DNA of 64,000 bases from Asterias rubens (taxonomy: Eukaryota > Echinodermata > Asteroidea > Forcipulatida > Asteriidae), in assembly GCF_902459465.1 (NCBI RefSeq), contig NC_047062.1, forward strand, positions 26,653,866-26,717,865, in the 5' to 3' direction. Positions 1 through 11,678 of the stretch are shown in pieces. Each line of letters starts with the position of its first letter. Position 1 is the first letter of the stretch. The notes beneath the pieces are model-generated. The model was not told the DNA's origin. It saw only the letters and a program-made list of their open reading frames with translations, and ran no database searches. The position numbers and the translations under genes were made by a program.

Positions 1-780
1 ATACTTAAATTTAAGATATTGTGCAGTGGGGCAGAGAATACCCCATTGTAATACTAAAATTTAAGATATTGTGCAGTGGGGCAGAGAATATCCCATCGTA
101 ATACTTAAATTTAAGATATTGTGCAGTGGGACAGAGAATACCCCATTGTAATACATAAATTTAAGATATTGTGCAGTGGGACAGAGAATACCCCATTGTA
201 ATACTAAAATTTAAGATATTGTGCAGTGGGACAGAGAATATCTTAAATTTTAGAGAATACCCCATTGTAATACTTAAATTTAAGATATTGTGCAGTGGGA
301 CAGAGAATATCCCATCGTAATACTAAAATTTAAGATATTGTGCAGTGGGGCAGAGAATATCCCATCGTAATACTTAAATTTAAGATATTGTGCAGTGGGA
401 CAGAGAATACCCCATTGTAATACATAAATTTAAGATATTGTGCAGTGGGACAGAGAATACCCCATTGTAATACTAAAATTTAAGATATTGTGCAGTGGGA
501 CAAAGAATACCCTATTGTAATACTAAAATTTAAGATATTGTGAAGTGGGACAAAGAATACCCCATTGTAATACTTAAATGTAAGATATTGTGCAGTGGGG
601 CAGAGAATACCCCATTGTAATACTTAAATTTAAGACATTGTGCAGTGGGACAGAGAATACCCCATTGTAATACTAAAATTTAAGATATTGTGCAGTGGGA
701 CAGAGAATACCCCATTGTAATACTAAAATTTAAGACATTGTGCAGTGGGACAGAGAATACCCCATTGTAATACTTAAATT
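1..780. repeat. 50-bp minisatellite array
   Basis: About 15 head-to-tail copies of a 50-bp unit (core GTGCAGTGGGRCAGAGAATA, then CCCCATTGTAATAC). Copies differ by a few substitutions: TACTTAAAT or TACTAAAAT, GGGG or GGGA, CCCCATTG or CCCATCG. Around 240-255 one unit is broken by a short inverted piece of the unit. The array is cut at the TTAA at 779-782 by a MITE and resumes at 1253 for about one more unit, with degraded pieces to about 1370. No coding role is visible. Confidence 0.95.
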
Positions 781-782
781 AA

Positions 783-1252
783 AAGTCAACTGGAAGTGGT
801 ATTTTTTCAAAATAAAGCTTTTGTCACTAATATATGTGTTTTGATAAAAAATCAGTTCTTATGTTATTTACGAATTTAAGAGTAGACCCCGACCCGAGAG
901 GGCGCTGTTTGTGACGTCAATCGAGGCAGACTTTGCCTGTAATGCGTAGAGTAAACACAATTGCAAAGTACATGTACGGACCAAGTCGTGAGTTTGTACA
1001 CTTCAAAAAAAAAACTCACGACTTGGACGTACCAACTCACGACTTGGACGTACATGTTCTTTGTACGTGTGTTTACTATACGCATTGCAGGCAAAGTTTG
1101 CCTCGATTGACGTCACAAAAGGGGTAGGCGGAGTCAGCCCCCAAACAACTTTATATATTTGTTAAACATATAAATCGTGACAAAAAATTGTTTTATTGTT
1201 CGTATGCATATACTCTTATGTTTGAAAGAAAAAATGCTATTTCCAGGTGACT
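783..1252. mobile_element. TTAA-flanked MITE, copy 1 (inside minisatellite)
   Basis: A 470-bp element flanked by TTAA at 779-782 and 1253-1256. Its ends are inverted (AAGTCAACTGGAA at left, TTCCAGGTGACT at right), and inner inverted arms carry GACGTCAATCGAGGCAGAC / CCTCGATTGACGTCAC. A second copy lies at 3400-3923. TTAA target duplications are typical of piggyBac-type elements; no transposase is encoded, so it must be mobilised in trans. Joining the flanks restores a normal minisatellite unit. Confidence 0.85.
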
Positions 1253-1256
1253 TTAA

Positions 1257-3117
1257 GATATTGTGCAGTGGGACAAAGAATACCCCATCGTTACACTTAA
1301 ATTTGAAATATATGTGCAGTTGGGCATGAAAGTATATAATTATGTTTCAGTGGGGCAGATAATACCCCCACTGTACAACCTTCAATAGATGTAGTGATTT
1401 GAAATTTGGTTAATATCTCAGCTTATATCTTAACATTGAAGCACTATTCCATTTGTGGGATACTAATACATGTCGAGGGGTTAAATACAAACAGTTGTAT
1501 CGTTCATTTAAAGGCAAACCTCAGACAGTCTTACCGGCAATCTTTCATATTTTATTAAAATTTTCGCAGTTTGGATATCACCCATCATGTAATGTTTCAT
1601 ACCAAGTATTTCTCAATTTTCTTTACCTGTTACGGGGAAAAAATAATAAATATGACGTTTTCAGCAAATTTAAAACGAGTTTTTGTCCATTCATTTCGTA
1701 ATAAACTATAGTTTATTTTAAATAAATTATACATACTTGTTGAAGTGGTCTTCAAAACAAGGCCGGTAGTAAAACAAAATAAAGTAAATATCATGATATG
1801 CAAACTGAACACGAAGCATGTTTACGTTTTATTCGCTCCTTGGCCATTTTGCTGTCACGGCTGATGATTGACTGAAACGAGTGTGGAGTTTTGCAATGTG
1901 GACCCAAATTTATAAATCATGTACGCGGCACAGAATACGTTGCACGTTTTTTTGGTTTTTTTTTTTTTGGGGGGGGGGCCTGGTGCCCCAATAAATTTTA
2001 GCTAAGCAAAGAAATTAGCTAAGCAATGACATTGGGCCGTGGTCGTTTGATGCGCTTACATCAAGTCAGCTTTTGGGTGTTGAGGGAATGAATTCGAAGA
2101 GATTGCTCCTCGTTCCTGAATTGCCGTGCCATAAATCGCCCAAATTTTATATTTATAGGCCCTAAAACGCGTAATTGAAAGCAGAATTAATCGTTCATTT
2201 ATTTAAAGGCCACTTTCCAAAAAGGAATGCAACAGTTTTGTACTAACAAAAGCAGACGCAATAATTTAGAGACTGGGTTATTTTACGTGCATTAAACAAC
2301 ACACGGCACCTACGGTTTTATGTCCCATCCGGAGGACAACGCAATAATGCTTAATGTATTGCTTAAAACAGAAGACTGACGTCATTCAAACACCATCTAA
2401 GCACATCTGAATATGGAATTCAAGGTCACTTGATGCATTCGTCCCAAGAGTTACGTCATTTTGTATAACAATTTACTTTAATCAGGGAGTGAACCGTACA
2501 CCGTGCTTCGCTTGCAGGGCAAGCGCCGAGTTTCTGCTCTAGCTATGAAACGAAGAATGCCTAGTAACGTGGAGTACGCACGCGCACAAGCCAAAATTCG
2601 AAAGTAACGGGACATGTACAAAATCAAATTAAAAAGTTTAAAAACAAAAATTTAAAAAAATATCGGGGACCGAAATAAGATTTAGAGGGGGTAAAATACT
2701 GAAACTGTTATTAATGTGTTTTTACGTGTCCCTTTAGGGGCTCCGTACTAAAGAAGTTCATGATGAACGTGCAAGTAAACAATGCAATATCTCCAAATAC
2801 TTATACAAGAAATATCAGGTGAGTTGCCTCCGAACTTGTTTACAATCTCATCCATGATAGCAAAGTTTAATCAAAGGGATTTAGTTATTTTAGGTAAAGG
2901 ATTATATTGTTATCAACACACATCCTAGCTACCAAAACTGTAGTGTTACAACAAATCTTAAGTCAAACGTTATGTTCTATGTTTAGCTCGAGTAATTATA
3001 AAAGTCAATAGTTACAAACATCGAATGATAAATCGGTCCTTGAAAAGGTGACTTTGAAAAATCAACTTATAGTGATAACTGGAATAGGTACACATGACAA
3101 CCGGATAAGTGAAAAGG
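1257..3117. other. non-coding region upstream of lipase gene 1
   Basis: After the last minisatellite remnants (to about 1370) I see no conserved reading frame. There is a T9-10/G9-10 homopolymer run near 1955-1978 and otherwise AT-rich unique-looking DNA leading to the TATA box at 3118. Confidence 0.6.
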
Positions 3118-3124
3118 TATAAAA
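3118..3124 (+). promoter_or_regulatory. TATA box of lipase gene 1
   Basis: TATAAAA about 100 bp upstream of the ATG at 3220, in the context AAGGTATAAAACGCAGC. The spacing leaves room for a 60-70 bp 5' UTR. Predicted from sequence and position only. Confidence 0.6.
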
Positions 3125-3219
3125 CGCAGCTCTTGTGTTTTGACAACAAAGACAATCACCAGAGTGAACAAGTTCCCGTCTCTGTACACTGTTGATGCAC
3201 GGCTACAATATTGGACACA

Positions 3220-6200
3220 ATGAATCTTCTTGTCTTTCTGACTTTCTGCTTTTTGAGTGTGCAGTCAGGTGAGTTGTTTCAGTTGTTCATGTTGTTAAAA
3301 AGAAAAATCGCATCAGGTCTTTGGAAGAGATAATTCCCTCACCTGGTTTTCCGGTAAAACACTGTGAAACCAACCTCTGGGAGAATTTCTTAACATTAAA
3401 GTCACCTGGAAGTGGTATTTTTTCAAAATAAAGCTTTTGTCACTAATATATGTGTTTTGATGAGTGGAATGTGAATAAACAGTTAACTAAGGTTTTAAAA
3501 AATCAGTTCTTATGTTATTTACAAATTTAAGAGTAGACCCCGACCCGAGAGGGCGCTGTTCGTGACGTCAATCGAGGCAGACTTTGCATGTAATGCGTAG
3601 AGTAAACACAATTGCAAAGTACATGTACGGACCAAGTCGTGAGTTTGTACGTTTCAAAAAAAAAAAATGCCGACCAGGTGTATTGCTGCTGGATGCAGAA
3701 AAACACTTTTTGAAATGTACCAACTCACGACTTGGACGTACATGTACTTTGCACGTGTGTTTATTATACGCATTGCAGGCAAAGTCTGCCTCGATTGACG
3801 TCACAAAAGGGGTAGGCGGAGTCAGCCCCCAAACAACTTTATATATTTTTTTTTAAATTGTTTTATTGTTCGTAAGCATATACTCTTATGTTTGAAAGAA
3901 AAAAATTCTATTTCCAGGTGACTTTAACGTTTTACATACAATAGGCCTAAAAAAACGGACATTGGTCTATGTTTTGTTGGGGATTTTTGGCGAATTTGTA
4001 TTTCATTGCGGCAACTGAAATAAGGAAATAGTGATTTGTGGTTTCTTCAGACCTTCAGCTCAGGACACTAGGGCATAACTGCAAGTTGTACGGATTTAGT
4101 TAATTTAATTTCATTGTATAGCACTTGGTAAATCGATTATATTGATCAAGACTGGTCTTCGATTGGAAACAGTAAAGCATTTACAAACATAAATGATGTT
4201 TTTTATTTCTACTCAAACTTGATCAACGAGGATGACGAAATTTGCTCTGCTGGCATGTTCATTGAAAACTTGGCTCGGATTCTTCCCAGCTTCTTAAACA
4301 GTGAATCAATGTGATATCGTTTTAAATTTGTTGAACCAGATACCAGAATAAAACTGTTGAGAACGATGGGGATGACTCTATGAAACGAATTTAGTACAAG
4401 CATTGTTAATGGTTCTTATGTCAAAGGGTAGGCCTATTTGAAGTTTAGTTTATTTCCCCTTCCACCAGTTCCTCTGAGTCAAGGAGCCAACGCAATTCCG
4501 TCTGAATTAGTTGTATTTAAATCATTCCTCATCTTGGTTTCCACGACCATAGTTGCTGCTGAGGAGGTTTGCTATGACGATCTGGGATGCTTTTCAAACG
4601 ACGCGCCATACAATGTATTCTTCAACTTCCCGCCCAAAACTCCTGATGAGATCAACACCGAGTTTTTACTTTATACTCGACTCAACCCGTCTCTATACAT
4701 GAAGGTAAGCCTTAAGAAGTGATAAAGGGGACAAACCCAGTAGAGTACATTTGTTTTGAAACACCACGTCGGCTTTGATCGTTGTTTAACTGCCGTTTAA
4801 AACCGGGAGGATCGTGGCCGTGCGATAAAGGCCCTAGGGCCTGGGCCTTTGTCGCACGGCCACGACCCTGCAAGGTTTTAATAGGCAGTCTAAGAACGAG
4901 TCACTTCTTTTTTATTCCCATTCATAAATGCCTTCTGGGTGAAAAGGCGTAATAGGGTAAACAGAAACTATGTAAAACTTATCCTTTTCCCGACGTCCTT
5001 GAGCTACGTGTGTTGCATTTTTAGGAGACAGTTTTCGTCTGTAAAGTTAAACTAAAATAGACCGTTCATGTATTCCTGTTTTGAGTTTGTCATTGTACTG
5101 AATATTTATAAATATTTCAAAAAAGTGTAAACACTCTATTTGCCTGTTATTTATAAATACCTCAGATAGTTTCGCTATTCCTATTGGTGGAGAGCGCGTC
5201 ACGTGGGTGTGTATAAACCTTTGTTTATGACCAGTAAAAGTGTTGAAAAATTGGCGTGACACGCAAGCTTGCACCTGTTCTTATAAGACAGTTTCTTCAT
5301 TCCTATTGGTCGAGAGCAGCGGCTGAAACACTTGTGCCACATCACGCTATACGCGCGACTCGCGCAGCATTCCCTTATAAGGAGTTGTTTACCCCGAGGG
5401 CGGCGGAGGGCTTTACCATTTCATAGCTGGAGGGGTGTTGTGTTGAAAGAAATCATTGAACAATTATAATTTTTGCATTTATTTTACTTGTTGACCAAAA
5501 AAGATGATGTTTTTGACTGAAAAGGTATTTATGAATGGGAATCAAAGTGTGTTGAATCGGTTTTCAACTAGTGGTTTAAACCCGCCGAGGCCTGGTTCTT
5601 GATAATTTACCTCGGACTTCGTCTCGGTAAAATTATCAAGAACCTGGCCTCGTTGGGATTAAACCACTAGTTGAAAACCTCTTCACCACACATTGATTCC
5701 CTAATTTTCAATCCGGAGGTTCACTGACTAAAAGCTGTGCATCAATCCCATTGGGAACTGTTTCCGTCTGAAGTGCCGCAAAAGTCGAACGGGAAAATAG
5801 CATTTGCTTGTTCGATATTGTTTTCCGTAGGTTGACAGAAGTGACCCGTCATCACTGGAGTACTCTACCTACAGCAGCACAAGAAGGACCGTTTTCATTA
5901 TCCACGGCTTCACTGAGAAAGGATCTCGATCGGAATGGATGAAGACTCTCAAAGATAAACTACTGGATACGGTGGGTTCTGGCAGATCTTATTCCATAAC
6001 TTTGAGTAACCACAAGTGAAACTGACTTGGTAGATTTTAATCAATTTTGCTTTAAACAAAGACTGAGCTATCTAGCCCTGAATTTTGGATGCCTCCCTCA
6101 CAAAATTGTCAATATTTCTGTCTGGGTGGCCGTCAGAAACCATACACATAGGTAACTGTTGCATAGCCAGAAATCACAGCTAGTGATAAACTGGGAAGCA

Positions 6201-8685
6201 GCAGGGGGGATCACCTAGCTTGGTGCACCTCTCTGGCAAAATCATCAAGTGAGAATAATGTTCACTTTTTTTGTTTTTTATTACAGACGGCAAATTATAA
6301 TGTCATAATGATGCATTTTATGTGCCATCCACTGTATCTTTACGATGTTAGACTATTAACAATAATATAAGTGATCACTGGAGTCAAAGATGTATTCACT
6401 TTTCTAATGAGTTTCATGTCAATTTTCTTATCCATGACAGGAAGACTTTAATGTATTTTTGGTTGACTGGGCGAACGGAGCCAGAAACCTATACGGTAAA
6501 TCGGTGCAAAACACCCGTGTAGTCGGCCGCGTAATCGGGAGGACCATGCAGTTCTTGAACACCGAGACCGGGGCACAATTTGACCGTATGCATCTGATTG
6601 GACACAGTCTTGGGGCACATATTTCTGGTTACGCAGGAGCCTTCCAGCCTGGAGTTGGACGAATCAGTGGTAAGAAGAAAGTTTCTTTAATTGAATAAGT
6701 GAATGTAATCAGCCTGCTTGATTCAATGGGACTGTCAACGCTGTCTTTACATCAGTTCTGCAAGTATGCCCGATTGATTGCAAGAATTTGGACGAATTTG
6801 CTTTTTCAAAAGGCTGAATCTTAAATAGGCGCTTTACTTTAAGGGAAAATATATGGGCAATTTAAGTCCCCTGGTTTGGGATAAATCCACCATCAAGCAG
6901 GCTTTGACAATTGCACCAAACTTGGTCGTCGCATTTTAGTGGCATCAACACGAAACGGTATATGTTTTGTAAGGGAAGTTGTGCACGTCCATACCTGGCT
7001 TTTAACTGGGATGCCGAAGTCTAAATCAAACAACGGTATTTATTGAGCAATTGGATGCAAATTATTCAACCATAGTCATCAGCTACAGGATATCTATTCA
7101 AGAAACTGTCCACAAATGTCTTGCCTTCGTGCACAATGCGTGGAATTGGTTACCTGTAAATTGCCTTCGTGCACAATGCGTGGAATTGGTTACCTGTAAA
7201 TTGCCTTCGTGCACAATGCGTGGAATTGGTTACCTGTAAATTGCCTCGTGTGACATGGCCCTTTAGACAACTTTGTATAATTATACACTATGCTTTGCAA
7301 ACGGTCAAACGCGGACTGTTTGCAAATCAACGTGTAGTGCGTTACCCTATTACATTAGAGGTACTAATATGCGATTGCTGTCACAATGTGACACTTATTC
7401 TAACAACCTCTTCCACAGGTCTGGACCCAGCTGGACCCAACTTTTCTCTGAACGACCCTTTATGTCGTCTGGATCCAACCGACGCCATCTTTGTTGACGT
7501 CATCCACTCCGATGCAGAACTTGTGGGTGCCGGCATCGTACAAGCTGTAAGTCACTGATACACGAGAGTTGTCTTACCAAAAACAACAAGTTATGTGACT
7601 GTATAATTTTTTTAATAAGATGCTGAATAATTATTTTGTACTCATGGTGAAGTTCATTTATTTGAAATGAATATATCGTTAGTAACTCAACCAGTGAGCT
7701 TGCAATTATATCCCCCCGAGACCTGCTAATACTTGGAAAAGCATGGCTTACTTTATCAATTCGATGTGTAAGAAGTACACCAGTTTGTAAAATCAACAAC
7801 TTCGCTAAAGATTTTAGACTTAAATGATTTAAAGTTGCTATAACTTGTTGCTCTGTTTCAGGTTGGGCATGTGGATTTCTACCCAAATGGCGGCAAAGAG
7901 CAACCGGGATGTCCCCCAAGTCTTAGAGATGCCTTCAGTAAGTAATACTCATTAATCGTTAAAAAAAAAAAATAAAAAAAAATAAAAAAAAAAAAAAAAC
8001 TTCTTAGGAAAGCTTTTTCCCCAGAACAGTTTCAGACATATTCACTTTTCAAACATAAAATCAAACTTTATTTTGGATAACATCGGAGATCATCAAGTCA
8101 GTTAATGCCTTGATACGGCATTCACATAAACCAGCTACAAATGGAGAGAATCACACGTGACAACTATAAATTCGGCCTTTGAGACTTCACAATATTACTC
8201 ACGAGCCAACATATAACATTCTATCAAAACAATTATCAATATCCATTCAAATAGAAAGGGGCAAATTTTACGGAAGTTTTGTTTACAACTATCTCAAACT
8301 TTTAGACATACTCGAATGGTGTCGACTTTTGTTTTATATATTTAAATATTTATGTTGTGTGTGTTTTGGTCCGCTTCTGCATAAACATCCAGATATTTAA
8401 CTAATTTGTTGATGTCTTTTTTTATTTACAGTGAATTCCGGCAAACCAAGCTGCAGTCATATGCGTGTACTTGACCTTTACATCGACAGTTTTGACGAGA
8501 CGCAGTGCGCCCCCATGGGCTACCCATGTGCAAGCTGGGATGCCTTCCAGAGTGGAACCTGCTCCAGCAGCTGTGGTGTGTTTAATAGACTTTGTCCTAA
8601 AATGGGCTACTGGGCAGATTTGGCTCTATCAACCGGCGTTTTCTACTTAGCAACTGGCTCAGAGTCGCCATATTGTAAAGTCTAG
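3220..8685 (+). CDS. secreted pancreatic-lipase-family protein, short lid, no PLAT domain (copy 1)
   Basis: Seven coding exons with GT-AG junctions: 3220-3268, 4553-4704, 5831-5971, 6441-6669, 7419-7546, 7862-7937, 8432-8685. Joined they give 342 residues in frame. Residues 1 to about 16 ([16 protein letters not shown]) form a signal peptide. The mature start [18 protein letters not shown] matches the N-terminus of pancreatic lipases. The oxyanion strand FIIHGF and the nucleophile elbow GHSLGAH (Ser170) follow; Asp193 in GLDPAGP and His268 in CSHM complete the triad. The lid loop between its two cysteines has only 15 residues, against 23 in classical pancreatic lipase. The protein stops where the PLAT/C2-like colipase-binding domain would begin. 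It is therefore probably a secreted digestive lipase or phospholipase A1-like enzyme; substrate preference is inference. Intron 1 holds a MITE, intron 2 holds hairpin repeats, intron 4 a 40-bp triplication. A tandem paralogue lies at 11679. Confidence 0.93.
3400..3923. mobile_element. TTAA-flanked MITE, copy 2 (intron 1 of lipase gene 1)
   Basis: A 524-bp element flanked by TTAA (3396-3399 and 3924-3927) with inverted ends AGTCACCTGGAA / TTCCAGGTGACT. It shares most of its length with the 783-1252 copy, including the inner arms GTGACGTCAATCGAGGCAGAC / CCTCGATTGACGTCAC. It carries about 35 extra bases near 3462-3500 and a different central loop. No coding capacity. Confidence 0.9.
4789..4889. 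repeat. hairpin-forming inverted repeat in lipase 1 intron 2
   Basis: Arms of about 45 bp (CGTGGCCGTGCGATAAAGGC / GCCTTTGTCGCACGGCCACG, bounded by ACTGCCGTTTAAAA / TTTTAATAGGCAGT) around a short loop. A related hairpin occurs at 51749-51850, and the DNA beside both (4910-5240 and 51385-51720) is shared, partly in opposite orientation. This marks a dispersed foldback family. Confidence 0.8.
5040..5545. repeat. dispersed foldback-family repeat segment
   Basis: Contains TTCGCTATTCCTATTGGTGG followed by AGCGCGTCACGTGGG, which recurs at 51400-51440 in the NAA40 intron. A degenerate second ATTCCTATTGGTCGAGAGC lies at 5299. TATTTATGAATGGGAATC at 5526 is the inverted partner of ATTCCCATTCATAAATGCC at 4915. 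Together with the hairpins on either side it looks like one composite foldback element of roughly 0.8-0.9 kb; outer boundaries are not resolved. Confidence 0.6.
5559..5679. repeat. near-perfect inverted repeat (hairpin) in lipase 1 intron 2
   Basis: Arms GGTTTTCAACTAGTGGTTTA / TAAACCACTAGTTGAAAACC continue through CCTGGTTCTTGATAATTTACC / GGTAAAATTATCAAGAACCTGG around a 10-15 base loop. It lies about 150 bp before exon 3, so it would form a stable hairpin in the pre-mRNA. Confidence 0.85.
7121..7245 (+). repeat. 40-bp tandem triplication in lipase 1 intron 4
   Basis: Three nearly identical 40-bp units, each containing TTCGTGCACAATGCGTGGAA then TTGGTTACCTGTAAA. Their near-identity suggests recent expansion. 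The short reading frames through it are artefacts of the repeat. Confidence 0.9.
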
Positions 8686-9499
8686 AAACAAACACATAGT
8701 TAAGAAGCACACCGTATGAATGGGGAGTAGCCTAGGGACGAAACTTGAAAGTAGATTAGCAGTGTCATGCATGTGTCACGCACGTTACCGAGATGTCACG
8801 AATGTAGCACAAATCGCAAGTGATAAATTGCATACAAACGTCCCTAACACAATTGAAGCTGTGTGATGCAAGACATTTGTTGATCAGTACCAATTTTCGG
8901 CAAAAAGCTATATGTGACGTCACTCTGGTGGCAATCCCAAACAACTTTATTTTGAAGGGCTTAGTTCAAAAAGACTTGGGTTAATGGTGACGTCACCAAA
9001 GAGGAGGACGGGAGACGTGCATGCAGTGAAGTAAAGTTATTCGCAAAATAACATCAAACAGCTTTGGAAAACTGAACTAAATTTCGGCATTTAGTTATTA
9101 GAAAAGTACTAGTAAATTATGTCCAATAAGGATGATTTATGTTGGTAGGCGTGTGGTTCATGTTATGGCTCAATCACGGTGACTTATACCCGGGTTACGT
9201 ACAGGAAGGTTTTCAAACTCAACCTATATCTCTATGGTAAAAACACAAAACGCATCAAGGAGTGTATGAATGAGGGTGAACCTACTTCAAGTGTTGTACT
9301 TGATTGTAAACTGATTTATTATAATTTACACATTGCAATATAATTGGCTATATGAATCGTACTGTTTAGTTATGACCTGAAATATAATGACGTTACTTTC
9401 TCTTTTATATACCATTCTTATTCTTAAAGTGACATAAAGGCCGAGATGAGTGGAAAGCCCCCAAAATGTACTTCTTTATACACCTGAATTAGTTTTGTG

Positions 9500-9700
9500 T
9501 AACGTGTTATAAGGACCTTTATGATCGGCATGTGCATGTCATTATGATCGACACGAACATTATGATCGATATGGACCAGTACGATCGACATGGACCATCA
9601 TAATCTACATGGACCATTATGATCGACATGGACCATTACGATCGACATGGACCATTACGATCGACATGGACCATTATGACCGACACGAACCATTTTGCTC
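9500..9700 (+). repeat. 19-bp GATC-rich minisatellite
   Basis: About ten imperfect copies of a 19-bp unit (GATCGACATGGACCATTAY). The edges are more diverged than the centre around 9610-9680. Most units carry a GATC. It lies about 0.8 kb after the lipase 1 stop codon. Confidence 0.9.
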
Positions 9701-10374
9701 CACACGGAAAATAACGATGAACATCTAATAAATTTATTTGAACGGCAATACAAAAACTTATATCCCAAAAGTGACGTAACAAGGGTTTTTACGTATTGAT
9801 TGAAAACATTTCAAATAAATGTCAGCGGAGGTCATTTTCGTTCAAGCTGGCTTTATTTTGTTCATGAATAAAATTTACCCAGTCAGATTTCCTTATGGTT
9901 TGTTACTTAAAATCTGAACTAATGGCATGTCATTTCAAGTATTACGTATTAACAGTCACACTGTGAGAAAGGAAAGGAAAATGAATGAATGTTTTAATAA
10001 AGGTGAACATCAACATGAAAATGTGTAATTTTTGGAGGTTTGTAGTGTTACCGTTTCTTTAAGAATGAGCCTACTACAAAGGATTTATAAAGGGGTAATA
10101 ATTTCAATAGAACTATATAATGTTTTTAAATAACTACAGAGAATCGGTATTTATATGTAAATTAATGTATCAAACAATTCCTATTGATAATGTGATCATT
10201 GATAAGTCATACCCCATTAAGTTTGCTTATAGTATTACCCAGATGTAAAAGTTTATCGGGGATTTGTATTAACTAGTGGAAGCTTGCAGTGGAAGTATTA
10301 GTCTGTAATAGCCGAATACAGCAAAATGCTACCCGTTATATGGATAACGTGTTTGAGAAAACAATAATACAAAT

Positions 10375-10470
10375 ATGAACAATAATAATAATAATAATAA
10401 TAATAATGATAATAATAATAAACATTTATATAGCGCCAAATGCATTAAAAATGCTCACAGGCGCTTTACA
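10375..10470 (-). mobile_element. SINE 3' end with (AAT)n tail
   Basis: An AAT-type microsatellite at about 10378-10420 is joined to AACATTTATATAGCGCC and AGGCGCTTTAC. On the minus strand this reads as a GCGCT(A)TATAAATGTT-(ATT)n end, like the 3' tails of tRNA-derived SINEs. Related sequence occurs at 44740 (+) and 51080 (-). The body of the element is not recognisable. Confidence 0.55.
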
Positions 10471-11678
10471 ACAAGAAACAAAATTCAAAATTTTAACCAC
10501 AAAAAAATAAATAATTTAAAGGTCACACGTTATAGGACCACACCATTAAAAACCACAACAATTAGTGATGACCCCTCCCCCTCTAAAATGTCACTGCATT
10601 CGCCCAGCCTTTCACAACTAAAGGTTGTGGGGGACACAATATCAAATATCCAGCCCCCCCCCCCCGCCCCGCCCCTTGTTGTTGACGTCCGTTATCATGA
10701 AACTCAAGTTTTGCACTGTTTAAGACCAAACCCTGCGTCCCGTCATGGGCATCGATCCGGGGCGGGGGTGGTGGGGGTGGTGGGGGCAAGGGACACCTCC
10801 TCCCCACACTTTTTGAAGGGTGGGTGACACAATAATCCAGTTTATGTCGCTGCTGTTCTGCGGCTTCCATGGCTAGTTCGAGATATGTTGGTCATTTCTT
10901 ACTCAACTCCGTACACAAGGCTCTTATTAGCCCTGTTTCCTTTGACACCATACTCATTGAGACGTTTAATTTCTGAGATTGTTTTCTTTTTCCGTGAACC
11001 TTGCGTATAGCCATTGCAAGCAATCAACTACACATAGGGCTACCTTTAATGAAAATTGAAGTATTTTTCCAAAACCCGAAAGGCCCAAATTCTGCTACTC
11101 AAATGTTGTGACCCGAATGTCTGTCTATCCAAGCTTTAACAAACAATTTTATCCAAAATCAAATTTCATGACCAAAATTAGTTAATTATTAAGTTGAATA
11201 AATAATATAAAGCACAATGTGAACCAAGCGCTGAGCAAAAGAACATAGATCTAAGGAATGTCTCCGCAATTCTGCAATTTGGGCTACATCACATCTAAAA
11301 TTAGTTGTATATGCATGTATTTAGAAAGAAAGAAATTCGAAATGAATGACCTCACAAATATTGTTGCTTTAAAAAAAATCATTCAAGTTATAAGAGTAAA
11401 AACTACACTAAATAAAAAAAACAGCAAAGTTGCATCCGAATATATGTTAACAAGAAGTTTAACTGTCTGTTTAAACAATGTTACAATGTCCCTTTAATGA
11501 TACCTTACATGCTAACCCTCGAATGATAACCAGTTGATCAAAATGATAATTGTTAAGCTACTTTTAAACAATCCCGGATACATGATAATGAGCAACGGAT
11601 GAAGTTTTTGGAAAAGCAATAGAACACCAACAACTTCACGGATCTGTTTGAGTGTGTAGAGAGTAACTCGCAAGCAGA

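Larger units (their letters stand above)
8686..11678. other. intergenic region between the two lipase genes
   Basis: No conserved coding sequence was seen. It contains the 3' end of lipase gene 1, a 19-bp minisatellite (about 9500-9700), an AAT microsatellite with a SINE-like tail (10375-10470), and homopolymer-rich patches at 10650-10810 (C and G runs). The first exon of lipase gene 2 begins at 11679; no clear TATA box was found for it. Confidence 0.6.

Noticed and set aside
1-780. Possible CRISPR-like array
   Set aside because: The 50-bp units are contiguous with no unique spacers, and the genome is eukaryotic. It is a minisatellite.
7051-7558. Frames through the 40-bp triplication
   Set aside because: Intronic sequence of lipase gene 1; only 7419-7546 is a real exon.
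10375-10827. 150-codon frame starting with a poly-Asn run
   Set aside because: The Asn run is an AAT microsatellite and the rest is SINE tail and C-rich DNA; no domain.
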